Shown here: positions 21,960 to 33,462 of the stretch, piece after piece | Numbering within the stretch: position 1 is the stretch's first letter | How the letters are laid out: every line of letters begins with the position of its first letter | Program-made: the position numbers and the translations under genes | Notes under the pieces: model-generated | Databases searched by the model: none | What the model was told of the DNA's origin: nothing | What the model saw: only the letters and a program-made list of their open reading frames with translations | Source: Andrena cerasifolii | Lineage: Eukaryota; Arthropoda; Insecta; Hymenoptera; Andrenidae | Assembly: GCF_050908995.1 (NCBI RefSeq) | Contig: NC_135123.1 | Location: forward strand, 4,774,001-4,838,000 | Reading direction: 5' to 3' | Length of the DNA: 64,000 nucleotides

Positions 21960-22369
21960 AAAATTACATTTTTGGAGAAAATAACAACACTTGTAGTTTG
22001 AAATCACTTTTTCCCCTATATTTTTCGTCCTATCAACACCTTTAAAAATTACAATTTTTTTAAATTTTACTGGTCTGTCCACGAACCAGAAGTATATTCT
22101 TCGAAATAAAAATAGTTTCAGTCGAGTCGGATAATAACTTTTGGAGATAAATGTTCCACCCATTTTGAGAACACTGTTTCGGGAAAACGTGTTTAAAGTT
22201 TTACGTGAGTGCCGAGTGGCCGGGTGTTATCCATGCATTAGCCGTTACTCAAATGCCTATAACTTCGGGAATTTTACGAATTTCCAAAAATCCTTTTAAA
22301 CACGTATATCTAAAAGGTTGAACATTCGAAAAAAGGAAAAAAAATCGATTGGAAGACCGGAATCTCCCT
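21960..22369. mobile_element. TTAA-type element, partial copy of 54646-55382
   Basis: From GAAAATAACAACACTTG to the end it aligns with 54970-55382: GTTTGAAATCACTTTTTCCC, AGAAGTATATTCTTCG, GTGAGTGCCGAGTGGCC, CTATAACTTCGGGAATTTTA and a final AGACCGGAATCTCCC. TTAA follows within TTTAAAA at 22370-22373. The left third of the element is missing, so this copy is truncated. Confidence 0.75.
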
Positions 22370-22404
22370 TTAAAATTCAGAAATCATAAATGTTTTTGAA
22401 TTTA

Positions 22405-22650
22405 AAGAATTTCTCAAAAATGGTGAGCCCTAGCGAAATTTTGATAAAATAATATTAAAAGACCATTCAATTTCCTACAATTTCTGTATACATAATTTAT
22501 TTCTACTTCCAGCCATTTCTGAATAGACGCTAATATCTATAAAATGGTTGGAAGCACGAACGAATTATATATACAGAAATTGTAGAACATTGAATGCCCT
22601 TTTAATATTATTTGATCAAAATTTCGATAGGCTTTCCTAAACATGGACGA
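22405..22650. repeat. Foldback, arms of about 95 bp
   Basis: The left arm (22405-22500) and right arm (22555-22650) are inverted copies containing GAGCCCTAGCGAAATTTTGA, AAATAATATTAAAAG and CCTACAATTTCTGTATA. The loop has its own small palindrome (CTTCCAGCCAT and ATGGTTGGAAG). The arm sequence also occurs at 10395-10480. Confidence 0.7.
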
Positions 22651-22836
22651 ATTCAAAACTTCAAATCCCTTCGCAGGGATTATTTTTCTTTGAAATGAAA
22701 CCACCATACTAGGGAGTGAGAGCAAAAGCGCCTACAGTGCATACAAATTACCTCTGGGGGGTATATTTTCCCAACCTCACAGTTGGACAGTTGCGTTTAC
22801 AGTCAAATCATTCAATTTTTTTTTTTTTGAGTAGGG

Positions 22837-22842
22837 TTTTAT
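22837..22842 (-). terminator. Polyadenylation signal of the LINE relic
   Basis: AATAAA on the minus strand lies about 10 bp before the 12-base poly(A) tract at 22816-22827 and about 95 bp after the LINE stop codon. This supports insertion of a polyadenylated LINE RNA. Confidence 0.7.
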
Positions 22843-23148
22843 TTTAAAGTGGTCGCATCTACAATGAAGTCAGTAGCGACCACCCACCTCCGCACAATGA
22901 TTAATAATTGGTTACAAGATTACATAATGCTCAATTATAAGAGGTCGAGTAAATTAATCGATTTGAAAAATTGCATTATATTCTGGATGTTTTTAGCTTC
23001 ATTCAGGTTTAGCTTCAAATTTGTCTTAACATTGAATGGGTTTCTTTTCTCGGAGAACTTAGGGCATGCCAGCAAAACATGTTCTATGCGCAAAGGTGTT
23101 TTACAAGACTCACATTTTTTTGCTTCGTAGTTATTAAATAGTCATTCC

Positions 23149-23678
23149 AACCCGGACTCACCGATTGGAACGCAACTTTGTCGGTTTTTAGAGTGATTCA
23201 AAACAAGAACAACGGTGTCTTTCATTTGGGCCCTATCGCCCTTTAAGGAGGTGAAAACTAACCTCAAAGTCAAATTGGCACTCCCACTTTTTCGCGTATA
23301 ACTCTCAAAGTACAACAGACAGAAAAAAATGTTTCAAACAAAAGTTTAATGGCGCAATAAGTGCTACAAACTTCCATTAACAAAATTTTTAAAAGAGTTA
23401 AAAAAAAATATATAACTGACGAAAAAAACTCTTTTCAAAATTTTGTTAATGGAAGTTTGTAGCGCTTATTGCGCCATTAAACTTTTGTTTGAAACTTTTT
23501 TTTCTGTCTGTTGTTCTTTGAGAGTTATACGCGAAAAAGTGAAAGTTGTTATTTTGACTTTGAGGTTAGTTTTCACCCCCTTAAAGGGCGATAGGGCCCA
23601 AATGAAAGACGCCATTGTTCTTGTTTTGAATCACTCTAAAAACCAACAAAGTTGCGTTCCAATCGATGAATCCGGGTT
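23149..23678. repeat. 530-bp foldback inserted in the LINE
   Basis: The arms of about 250 bp read inward from AACCCGGACTCACCGATTGG on the left and its close complement on the right. They share GTTTTTAGAGTGATTCAAAA, GGGCCCTATCGCCCTTTAA, AACTAACCTCAAAGTC and GGCGCAATAAG. The AT-rich loop is near 23400-23420. It sits where the LINE should encode the short R-x-G-H-x-x-L-T-H stretch between RNase H and the CCHC motif, and those residues are missing. Insertion therefore came with a small deletion, or the target diverged. Confidence 0.85.
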
Positions 23679-24469
23679 CGCGGTGTTCCCTTGTAAGAGC
23701 GGTATGATTTTTCCTAGATAGCACTGGGGTATTTAGTTTCTCTTGAACATTTGATCCGACTTTATGCAGCTTCGTTTGGGAATAGTTGAGCCATTCGTAA
23801 TTCCAGAGATTATTTGTGGCTTCTTTAATAACTGCTTTTGAATCTGGAAGGTTTGCTCTGAGATCCGCAGTGACAGGTAGTTTAGATGCCTCTTGGGCGG
23901 CTTTGCCCGCTGTTTCGTTGCCGATGAGTCCTATGTGGCTGAGGATCCATGCTATTTTAATATTTTTCCCTATGTTCTTGAGGTCCGTAATAATTTCTTG
24001 TGTGGTTTGGATGCAGGGGAATCGAGATCTATTGCTTACGGTTTCAAGTGCACTTTTGGAATCCGTAAAAATACTGAAGTTATTGGAGTCTTTTGCGTGT
24101 ATTAACGCTTGTTTGATAGCTTCTATTTCACAGGATAGCGATGAGAAAGTGTTAGGTAGTCTATCTAGTTGATGTGGAATCTTCTGTGACTAAGCACAGC
24201 CAGCTGATTCAGGAGACTTAGATCCATTGGTGAAGATGAAGTTGGAGTTTGTGCGGTTGATGAAATCCCGGAATGCGTTTATAAATATTTCGCAGTTGGC
24301 TTCTTTCTTCTTGTAGTTATCACAAATTATTGATTCCATAGGTAATTCGAAAGCAGCGCATGGGGGATAAAGGGAAGGATTGCGTCCTTCTACAGTAGGG
24401 AGTGGTATGTTGAGTTCCTGGAGGTAATTGTTGACTCTAGTGGTTTAGGGGTTTTCTACATTCAACTTT

Positions 24470-25540
24470 AGTCACGTTCAATTTTTTAAATAACATTCTT
24501 TTGCTATTTCTCTTTGCACCTCAGAATAAGTAGCTTATTTACCATAGCCTATTATTATGTGGCATTTTTCACAGAGTCGATTCCTAACTGCGTCAAGATT
24601 CGTTGGTAGTGTATTATTATTAAAACACGTAAAAACGCATGCGAACAGTATTTCCTTGCAAAGTAAATAGTAAATAGTGTGTTACAACCTTTCACAGCTC
24701 GGTACCATAAATGACTGTCTAAAAAATAAACAGGAGGACCGTAAAAAATGAGAGGCCATACATTTCCCGCGGGCACAGGCGTAAAGTTTCAGTTTTATGA
24801 CTGATAGAATTTGATAATTTATTGCTCTGCGGAATGAGGAACGCTATGAATTATCTGTTCATAAAATTGCGCTGTAGTGAATCACCGCGAGCTGTTGGCT
24901 TCCAGCTACGGCAGCAGTACGTACAAGTGTCTTTCATTTCATTTCGTCGAAGAGCAATTTGCGATCTCGTTCCAAGCCGTACGTTGCCATTGAAGAAGTT
25001 CTGGACGGAAGTACGGTGCAACATTCGGGCACGAATGACACAAAGTCAGTCGAATGAATTTGGATTGAACTTCCATCTTGTGCCCCACTTTGCCTTCGCT
25101 TTATGGAACAATTGAGCAGCTTTCGGCGATATAACGTTCGATTTGTAAGATTGTTTCGATGTCAGCTTGTAGTCAAGACGACTTTGTTCCAGATGAAATT
25201 GCTTTCACCGTTGGATCATCCCTATATTCTTGAAAATTAACTTCTACATTTTTTTCATTTATAGTTAAAAATCGTGCACTGGTAACATGACGAAGTTTAG
25301 AATCATTACAACTAATTTGTTATTACTACTCCTGAAGTGGGTGTGTTCCAATTATATTTACATTTAAAATTGAATCTTAATATTTATTTAGTTATAGCTC
25401 TGTTTATTAATTTGCGTGAAATCCTAAGTTGCAAAGAGAAATTATTTGAAATTTTCGTAAATGCTTCGTATGCGAGAAAGTCCCTTTGAACTGAATTAAT
25501 ATCGATGTAGATCATTATTTCAAGTAATCGATTCAAGAAA
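24470..25540. other. No gene identified
   Basis: Single-copy-looking sequence. The plus frame 24822-25115 (97 codons) lies in moderate-GC DNA but shows no domain, and the minus frame 24555-24776 likewise. No RNA gene was seen. Confidence 0.3.
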
Positions 25541-25801
25541 GATGCTTTAAGGGTCCATTCTGTAATACTTTTCCGGTCGAAGAAGAGGCCCATTTTCATG
25601 ATTTTTTTTTCAGGAACTATTTTGCGGATTTTAATGTTTTTTTTTGTTAAATATTTATTATTCCTTGCAGTATAGAATTGTATTTTTCATATTTGCAAAA
25701 TATCATTACAAATGTGTGGATTTAAGTCGCAATGTTTGTGCCTCAGTGAGAACACTGCGGACGTCCTCCTCGGCGCCAAAGTGGTTCTAAATAGATAACA
25801 A

Positions 25802-26075
25802 ATGCACTAAAAACTAAATTAAAATGCAAAAAATCTAAAAAAATGATTTGTTTGTACTACAATTTCGATGGTATTTTTTCACTTTAAATAAAATCGTGGT
25901 GCAGCATATGTCCTAACAGAATATGAATCAGTTTAATACAGAATCAAGCGTTGAAATGAATTTGTTGTGACTTATCCTGCTTCACGATTTTATTTAAAGT
26001 GAAAAACACCATCGAGATGGTAGCACAAAAAACGAATTATTTTTTAGTTTTTAGTACATTTTAATTTATTTTTTA
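25802..26075. repeat. Foldback family F, copy 1
   Basis: The arms pair through CACTTTAAATAAAATCGTGG, CTACAATTTCGATGGT and GCACTAAAAACTAAATT. The loop contains ATGAATCAGTTTAATACAGA followed by ATCAAGCGTTGAAATGAAT. A second copy lies at 46381-46650 with the loop in the opposite orientation. Beyond the right arm both copies continue into a long T/A run and TTTTTAGTGTTTG, so the full element is larger than the hairpin. Confidence 0.85.
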
Positions 26076-26257
26076 GTACATTTTTAATAAAATCGTTTAA
26101 CATAAAAATGTTTTTTTTTATATATATATATTTTTTTATTTTTTATTTTTTAGTGTTTGTGGATTTACATTTCACAGCTCAGATTTCATTTCAAATATCT
26201 TTTATTGTTGCATACAGTTTAACAGTTTCCTATAGTGACATATATATATGTACGCTG

Positions 26258-26494
26258 TTTTTGACCTTGAATAAAAACCAACAATTTTTTAATTCTGTAT
26301 AAGATTATCTCGGGAAGTACACGAGGGAATTAAAAAAAATACTGTTTTTTGCAAGAATGCTGCGTGATTGAACAAAACGTTTCAACAATTTTGTTCAATC
26401 ACGCAGCATTCTTACAAAAAGCAGTATTTTTTAATTCCCGAGATAATCTTATATAGAATTAAAAAATTGTTGGTTTTTGTTCTACGTCAAAAAT
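26258..26494. repeat. Near-perfect 237-bp hairpin
   Basis: The arms of about 110 bp are almost exact complements: AAAAACCAACAATTTTTTAA, AAGATTATCTCGGGAA, GCAAGAATGCTGCGTGATTG and AACAAAA on the left, mirrored on the right around a loop of under 15 bp. The left arm alone carries about 13 extra bases (GTACACGAGGGAA). So little divergence suggests a young element, or one that is maintained. An RNA would fold into a long duplex. Confidence 0.9.
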
Positions 26495-26729
26495 TGAAGG
26501 ACAAATCTTTCCAGTCGCGGAACCCTGTTTTTCAGAAGAAGCTTCTTTTGTGGAGCTGTGGCGCCGCTATTTTATATTTAAAAATTTAAAAAAAAAATTG
26601 TGATCGTACTTCAAGGTATGTACAACAAAGGCCTCTAAACAGATTTCGTATTCCATTCATTATTCTCGCATAAATAAATCTGAAAATCCGGCTGCTCTTC
26701 CGGGCTCTACAGTGGCATTACCCCTTAAG

Positions 26730-27500
26730 CGAATGGATACAACGATAAAGTATCCGCGTTGGTTACATTTGGTTGTGTGGGTATCGCTCGAGACGTTGAA
26801 CAAAGTTGTTTAAACTTGTTGGTAGATGGTCTACGAGTTGCTCCTAAACAGAGGAAGTCGATACCGTGAAATCAATGTAGGTACCAGTTTCGCAATAGTA
26901 TTGTTTACGATCCAGAAATAACATAGCCCTTCCTCTTCCATCTATAGACAAACTCGGCGTTGTTTCTGCAGGGAAAGTTTATTTTTCCTCCCCGAATGAC
27001 TGTTCATCTATGTATATACCTACATGTTTTTTTAAATAGAACTTGAACTTGAATTGTTTCTGCGACAAGCCGGTAAATTTTAAAAGTTATACAAATTTAT
27101 TGTTTAATGGAGCTTCAGACCGAAGGCAGAGTCCTGTTTTTTATTATAATTTTTCCAATATAATACATACCTATATACATATAAAGAAGTAAGGTTATGA
27201 AGTAACAATATTCGAGGAATAATAATGAAATGAAATTGACTAGGTACTCATAAAGATAGTATTTTAAATAACGCATCTTTCAATATTCCAGATTGTTCGT
27301 ACAAATACCTGGATCTTATCGCAATGTAAGCTATTGCTATCGCAAATAGGTATGATTTATAGAAGGTGCAAAGTTGATAGTGTTACAGAGTCATATCTAT
27401 GCAACTAAACGAGGCATGAGATCCCCTCATAGTGCTCCCCTCTTGCTCTCTTGCCTTCTGCCGTCCCGCAGACATTTTCTCAGCAAAGCACAGTAGTTAA
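26730..27500. other. No gene identified
   Basis: AT-rich single-copy-looking DNA with no credible frame. Poly-pyrimidine CTCCCCTCTTGCTCTCTTGCC lies near 27434 just before a TTAA element end. Confidence 0.3.
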
Positions 27501-27504
27501 CCCT

Positions 27505-28060
27505 TTAAGGGGTCATGCTCAGTCAGGAGGCCGAAAAAAGGTGGTCTTTGGAAATTTTTTACTCAAAAGCTATAACACGTTTCTCAAAAAATCTTTTTTC
27601 CTTTTAAGGATTGCGTCTAGCACCGTCCATCGTAATTTTTTTATTTAAAAATATTCAGCAATAACTGAGTTATTGTCCATCACTCGAAGGTTCTCTAAAA
27701 ATAAAGGCTTCTGCGGTGACCACTGCTGCTCGAAAGTCGATCATCTAAAATAAAAAATTCCAAAGAATTTACTTATTGTATTATATTATCTAGTACTTGA
27801 ACGAAGGATTTTTCGAAATATTGATTTGGGAAGAAATGGCTGATGTTTAAATTAAAGTTTCAATTTTTGTCATAAATCGTACCTGATTTTCGTAAATTAA
27901 AAGAAAACTAAGCATCGGATAAAAAAATCCTTCGTTCAAATACTAGATAATATAACACAATAAGTAAATTCTTTTGAATTTTCTATTTTAGATAGAAAAA
28001 AAGATTTTTTGAGAAATGTGTTATAGCTTTTGAGTAAAAAATTTCCATATATTTCCATTA
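27505..28060. repeat. TTAA-type foldback
   Basis: TTAA (27505-27508) precedes GGGGTCATGCTCAGTCAGG. The left arm (27540-27605, 27747-27830) and right arm (27905-28060) pair through TTTTACTCAAAAGCTATAAC, TCTCAAAAAATCTTTTTT, AATTTACTTATTGTATTATA and GAACGAAGGATTTTTC. A segment of about 140 bp in the left arm (27605-27745) is unpaired and may be an insertion. The right TTAA terminus was not found. Confidence 0.65.
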
Positions 28061-28234
28061 CATTTTCTTTTATTTTATTTTTATAATAATCTACATTTCT
28101 ACGATACATCTTCGAAGAGAATGTTCGATTTTCTAAGCCGAAAACATTGAAATCTACTTTACTAGCAGCAAAACTACGGATGGTTGCTAACAAAAGAAAT
28201 ATAAACAGGTGATAGAATTTTGCGCGCATTTAAA

Positions 28235-31200
28235 ATGAGTGTTGCACCGTTGCAACACTGGGACTTACAGCATTAAACTTATAAAGTTTCCATAGGTAAT
28301 TTCTAAAACATTTGCACGTAAACCTATTTTTTATGGGCTTTTACGAAGAAACCATGTGGTCAATTTCGCAGAATTTACTAAATTCATTTCGTGACATTTC
28401 GATGTACTTTCGTGCCAAATTTGGTACACTTCTTGATTATACTTTTCCTGTTTCAGAAGAAAACCTGAAACTATAACCCCCTTTTTCCTGCTCTGCCACT
28501 GTGTTAAAATGCATCAACTTTAATTAACAATTTCTCGATAATTATGCGGTAAATCGATTTTAAACTTTGTACAAGGCTTTCTTGTATTCGAAATTAGTTT
28601 TGTACGAAATTTGAATGAATTCTTGAATTTGATAGATTATTCAGGAACTACTTTAAGCGTACGATTTAGGCAAGTTTACCCTGTTGGGGTTCAATGCTGC
28701 GTGCGCTCAAATAAATTTGATATTTGATACAGCCAATAATTTCGGCATATAGAATTTCGTTAACTCGGAATCTCGTAACGATAGTGCTTTTGAGTTGGCG
28801 CACGGCATAGAGCGAATAGGTATATTCACTGATTTAGTTACGTTGTAGCGTTAATTTATACACGATGTATCCTTTTAAATTCATGTTGTTAACTCGGCCA
28901 ACCGACGTGATTACATCATTAATGCGCATACACACGCATAGAGTAATACTGGTTAACCGATAGCTTCGAAAAGCTACCAACAGTACAATGAAATTTCTAA
29001 ATTATTGGTGGATATACTTAATATCAATTTTTAATCAAGTACAGTTATTAGCCATTTTGCAACCATCACTTAAATTAAACGTTCTTTTGTTTGTTGGATA
29101 CTTTATACTTTTAATATTAATTGTAATTTGCTAATATCTATCCACAGTGTATTAATATAAAAAGAAGCTCAAAATTCTTAAATTTACGGTAGTTATGCTA
29201 AAAATATAAGCAAAATCAGTACAAAAATAAAAAAGAAACAGTTTACTTCGGTGCTTCAAATTACTTCGTGAAAGTTTCACTACTGGGTTGGCGAGACTCT
29301 CATAACGAACATGAGTCTAAACTTGATCTCATACGGGCTAATTCTAACCTAATTTGTCTGCGCAATTCTGCAGCGAGTACAGTTATTTCGGTATATGTAA
29401 AATAGTCCGAATTGGGTCGTATTTGGATTCGTTTCCATCGGAGAAGTCTCGCCGATCTATTCGTAGAACTCTCACGGTGATTTAGTAGACACCGCGAAAG
29501 TTTAAATTTTCAATAGCGTCGCCATGTTTTCAAAATGCGGGGCGAGCCGGACAAAACTTTCCTGGCAGAAGCTATCGCTCAAAATAGGCCCGATTGATTT
29601 GAATGGGCATTTCTGAAAACCATACGCCACTGACGGTGTTAAGTGTCCACGTGGGGAACTAATTGGCGCAAACAAACGTTGATTTCGTGATGTCATAGTG
29701 AATCTCGCGCACTTTATCGGGTGGGGGAATCTTTACCAATGTTTCATAGTTGACTTCCTGTAGTCGCCCGTCCGTTCACCCGGGAAAATTGTTTTAGTCG
29801 GGTCAACGAGACACCTGTTCCTGTGATTTGTTAAACAATTTCGATTTATGTAACTTTGCTGTTAAAATATCGCGATAAAATTCAATACTGTTACGTCATG
29901 TATTATTTGGCTTCCATTATGTTTTGATATAATCTCGTTCATACATTTTGGATTAATTTTTTAAATGAATAATACAGATACACGTAAAATAAGAACATTT
30001 AAAATAGAAATAAAAAATCAGTGTTCTAGTAACTTGTCTGTCGCGGTAAACATTTTAGCAAAATTGCTAGGGGTTTTTTGTTGGGACTTTTCAGAACAAT
30101 TTTACTTTTGAATGTGGGTAAATTTGAAATCTGAAAGTACAACATTTTTAATGGAAAACAGTGTTGCGTCGGTGTAACGAAATAAATTGTAAGAAAATTT
30201 GTAGGAGATTCCGAAAATATTTTTATGCAATTAGCTTGGTAGTCAAAATGTTAATTAATGTTTGAATATTGTGTGGTAATATACACAGCGTGGAATCAGA
30301 TCTAATGTGAGTAAACGTGGGGCTGTCATTTATTTGTAGCCATTCGACCCGGTGTAAGCTATAATGAAAGTCAATATTTGGAATTAATATGTAGAATTCG
30401 CCAGCACTTGATGTACAAATTGACGTAACATATCGTATCAAAGCTACGAATTTGATATTATTAAATTGTGCAGCGGTTATCAATCTCTAATGCAATCATT
30501 TCCTTTCAACTAACGTGGGTTATTATAAAATTAAAAAATGGTATAACACAGTTAAGCTGCTTCCAAAGGATCAATTTAAAAAAAAAAAGTAAAATCGGAT
30601 CTGTAAAAGAATTATCTGGAATATTGACACATTTTTTCAACGTGTATATTTTTTAAAATAGTCGTAAAATTTACTCGTTCTCCTATATTTTTACTAACAC
30701 TGTCCGTCAAAATTTTGACTTCCATTAAAATCATATAGTACGAGAAATTTTCTGTCACATTTTCAGTGACAATTACGATTATTTTTTATATCAATAAATT
30801 TCTCATCACTAGAGTGTATGCAAATACTTTTATTCCAATAAATTTACGGATTTTATTCGCGAAGGAGTGTTGGAAATTCGAAAAGGAACAATCAGTTTTA
30901 CAGAAGAGTTTGAATAAAAGTTTATTAATATTTTAGTCACTGTGAAATGCAATATCACGGGGGCGAATGAATATTTAAAAACGGTGCGGTGAGCAATGAC
31001 GAAGGACATTAGGCAGCGGAGCTGTTTCATCTGAAACGGAAGTGTCATAAACCATACACATCCGGCGGTGCCTATCTCACCAGATTCTACTATTCCCCGG
31101 TGCGTGCTTCCGATTCGTTAACCTTAATGCACGAAGTCTTTACGCCACCGTTTTTCCCAATACACCCTTCCTCTTCTCTTTTTCATTTTATGCTCCGCCT

Positions 31201-31810
31201 GCTCGCCTTCTTGTAGTTCGATTATAAATACAAAAGAAACGCGTGTCCTCGTTCCTGGTAATCGAGCAATATCGTTCATCTTCTGGTGAAAGGAGGAGGG
31301 ATGGTCTCGCGAAAGGGGTGAAGCATTTCTCAAAAAGCGTGAAGAAATATGAACAGCAGCATTATGCTTAGTGGTTAGGTAACATATCTTCCAATATTTT
31401 TTCTCGTTCCGAAAACTTTTGTGAATAAATATTCTGTTAGGGGCGGAACTTGCGCTAACTTCTACCATAAAGATTATCTGGCGTATTAATGGGTCGCAAT
31501 AAGTAATTGTTTCAACAGCATATTTCCTAGGGAATATATTAGTGAGCGAAGCTTCGTAGTTTGAATAACTTTCTGCTATGAGTCGATAGACTACAAATAG
31601 ATTGTACGCCTTTGCTAATAAATTTCTAGTGCGCGCATAAATCTAGCGGAATTTTATTACGCATATCGTAAAATATAGGATATATTTAACGGGTCCTGTT
31701 TTTTTTTTTGGAGCTTATGGTGCTATAAGACAGATGAATAAATTTGGGAAAAATTACTACAATTATACACTTTATCTCTATAAATTATTAAATTTTCGCA
31801 CATGTCTATT
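28235..31810. other. Long stretch without recognisable gene
   Basis: About 3.6 kb of AT-rich, mostly single-copy-looking sequence. The only repeat link seen is CGATTTAGGCAAGTTTACCC near 28668, matching the end at 1300. Short frames (for example minus 30223-30483 and 31124-31468) have no domain. The patch 31080-31330 has more even composition. I see no exon with both splice sites and conserved protein sense. Confidence 0.3.
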
Positions 31811-31817
31811 TTATCTA

Positions 31818-32011
31818 CACTGCGTTCCACATTAGAGCGTACTCGTTTCGCGCAGGGATACACTGTTGATTGGTTTACTAACCGGCAGGGAGAGTGCTAC
31901 GGCCAATCGCGGAAGCGCTACGACCAATCGCGTGCGTCAGATCCGTGGGAGCTGCGCAGATCGGTCGCAAATCGGTAGCGGCGTTGGTACGCTCTTATAT
32001 GGAACGCAGTT
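31818..32011. mobile_element. TA-flanked MITE with CCAAT repeats, 194 bp
   Basis: The ends read CACTGCGTTCCACATTAGAG and, complemented from the right, AACTGCGTTCCATATAAGAG, with TA at 31816-31817 and 32012-32013. The interior holds two tandem units of GCTACGACCAATCGCG type, then GATCCGTGGGAGCTGCGCAG and AAATCGGTAGCGGCGTTGG. It is in opposite orientation to the copy at 36293 and is related to 4233-4377. TA duplications point to Tc1/mariner. Confidence 0.9.
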
Positions 32012-32014
32012 TAG

Positions 32015-33300
32015 ATACGGCTCACACCTCGCGAGTTTTCCTGAAATTGGGGAACCACGGGTAAAGTGAACCAGCAAGCTTAAGATTTTGTAACACAAAA
32101 AAGAACAGAACCAAGTACATTTTTTTTTACTGTGTTGTATTATATATTTTTGTTTTCTAAAATTCACGATACAAAAGCTCTTTCGTTTTAGATTTTGATA
32201 GAATATTTTTTCAAAGGATCTTCTACATTCTTTCTACGCAGTAAACTGTAAAATCGCCGACGAAATAAATACTGTCAGGGAAAATCAAGTATTTTTATTG
32301 AACACTAACTTACAAAAAATATGTTACAATTTGTTCGTGAAAAAAATTAAAAAAAAAGACTAATTTCTTAATATCTAAAATTGAAAAGAAATTACAATAC
32401 CTACGCTAAAAGCTGGATACAATTGACGGCAATAAGAGGACTAGCGCTCGAAAATGTGAAAAATAATTTTCCAAACGTTAAGAAATATTGGAAAACTAAA
32501 TGTTGTTAAACTGTATTTTATAAAATATAGTGTTGTAAAGCTCGTCGCGACACACATATTTTCTATTTACAGTTTGTTTATTCAATCATTACTATTCGAG
32601 TAAAAAATTATAAACAAAAAATTGTTCATCGTCCAAAATCATTATTTCTTTAAACATAAATTGCGATAACTTGAGTAAATATTAAGGGATCGTTATGAAA
32701 CTTAAAACATACCTTCAGAAAACTCTAGCGAAACCGTAAAATGTATGCACAAAACCCGTATGTTAAAAAATGTAATAATATTTAATTAAAAAGAAATACT
32801 AGACACAACCCCCGTTTTTCAACGTTCGCCGTTAAAAAGTATCGAGGCACCGAAAACATCCACGATGCATAGACCAGTCTTATCCGCTCAGCGCCGAATT
32901 GTCTTACAGTAACCCGCAATCAAGAAATAAAGATAAAATATTTATGACTTTTTGAGCGAGCAGCATCGAAAAACCCAGATCACTACAGAAAATCCCTCCG
33001 GACTTCCCTGGACGCCCTAAAAAAAGAGGACAAATCCGGGGAAACCCGGACGGATGGCAGCCCTAGGCATACCTACTAGAATAGCCACTACAGTAGCACT
33101 ACTATACCTATAATAGCATGTACAAAACAATATTTCATTCTGCCTCTCCATTTCGCTTTGCCCCGATCTCCCCTACCTGCACGAGCTACGAACCGCGAAC
33201 CAAATGCAATTTTAACTTTACGGCGTTTTTCCAGGAGACCACATTTAATTTCGAAGTTAAGAATAGTATCATTAAATTCATATTTTCGGTACGCTCTTTG
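32015..33300. other. No gene; one transposon-like end near 33020-33066
   Basis: AT-rich DNA without a credible frame. Near 33028-33066 the sequence GACAAATCCGGGGAAACCC followed by GGACGGATGGCAGCCCTA looks like the right terminus of a hAT-type element (complement starts TAGGGCTGCCATCCGTCC). A related stretch, CCCTCCGGACTTCCCTGG, lies just upstream at 32994. No left terminus or duplication was found. Confidence 0.4.
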
Positions 33301-33325
33301 GTGACAAATCACTGTATAGACTTAA

Positions 33326-33440
33326 GGGGATGTTCCGGTTGAGTGTAGATATGTTGCCCATTAACAGAGTTCTTATAAGCGCTCGAAAGACTGTATTTAA
33401 TGCAGGCGTTAAAAAAGTAGTGCACAGGACATGCCCCCCC
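33326..33440. repeat. TTAA-type element, left end
   Basis: TTAA (33322-33325) precedes GGGGATGTTCCGGTTGAGTG, close to the terminus GGGGAGGTTCCGGTCTAGAG at 54646. A run of 14 C (33434-33447) ends the recognisable part. The adjoining hAT-type element at 33463 has probably inserted into it. Confidence 0.5.
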
Positions 33441-33462
33441 CCCCCCGAGGGTGTCATGGATG

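Larger units (their letters stand above)
22816..24458 (-). pseudogene. LINE 3' end with RNase H and CCHC motif, interrupted
   Basis: On the minus strand, an RNase H domain can be read from about 24435: FIFTNGSKSPESAGCA (24220-24231 encode TNGS), SSLSCEIEAIKQALIHAK, FTDSKSALETVSNR (D codon 24061-24063) and WILSHIGLIGNETAGKAAQE. A terminal C-x2-C-x7-H-x4-C motif follows (CESCKTPLRIEHVLLACP, about 23064-23114), then a stop at 22935-22937, an AATAAA signal (22837-22842) and a poly(A) tract (22816-22827). Known catalytic positions are damaged: TDGS is TNGS, the last Asp of the H-x-x-x-x-G-N-x-x-A-D pattern is Gly, and TAG interrupts at 24190-24192. A foldback (23149-23678) separates RNase H from the CCHC motif. 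CATTCAA abuts both proposed ends (22809-22815, 24459-24465), a possible 7-bp duplication. RNase H plus CCHC suggests an I/R1/Jockey-group LINE. Confidence 0.88.
25551..26724. mobile_element. Possible composite TTAA-flanked element
   Basis: TTAA at 25547-25550 precedes GGGTCCATTCTGTAATAC, and TTAA at 26725-26728 follows a right end that reads, complemented, GGGGTAATGCCACTGTAGAG. The two ends share a GGG start and the spacing of ATNC and CTGTA, so they may be one decayed element holding the hairpins 25802-26075 and 26258-26494. The pairing is an inference; the ends could belong to two elements. Confidence 0.4.

Noticed and set aside
23816..24172. 118-codon plus-strand hydrophobic frame
   Set aside because: It is the antisense shadow of the minus-strand LINE RNase H domain.
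25551..26724. Certain single TTAA element
   Set aside because: Kept only as a low-confidence feature, because the two ends share little beyond GGG and CTGTA spacing.
33030..33066. Complete hAT element near 33 kb
   Set aside because: Only one plausible terminus (TAGGGCTGCCATCC when complemented); no partner end or 8-bp duplication.
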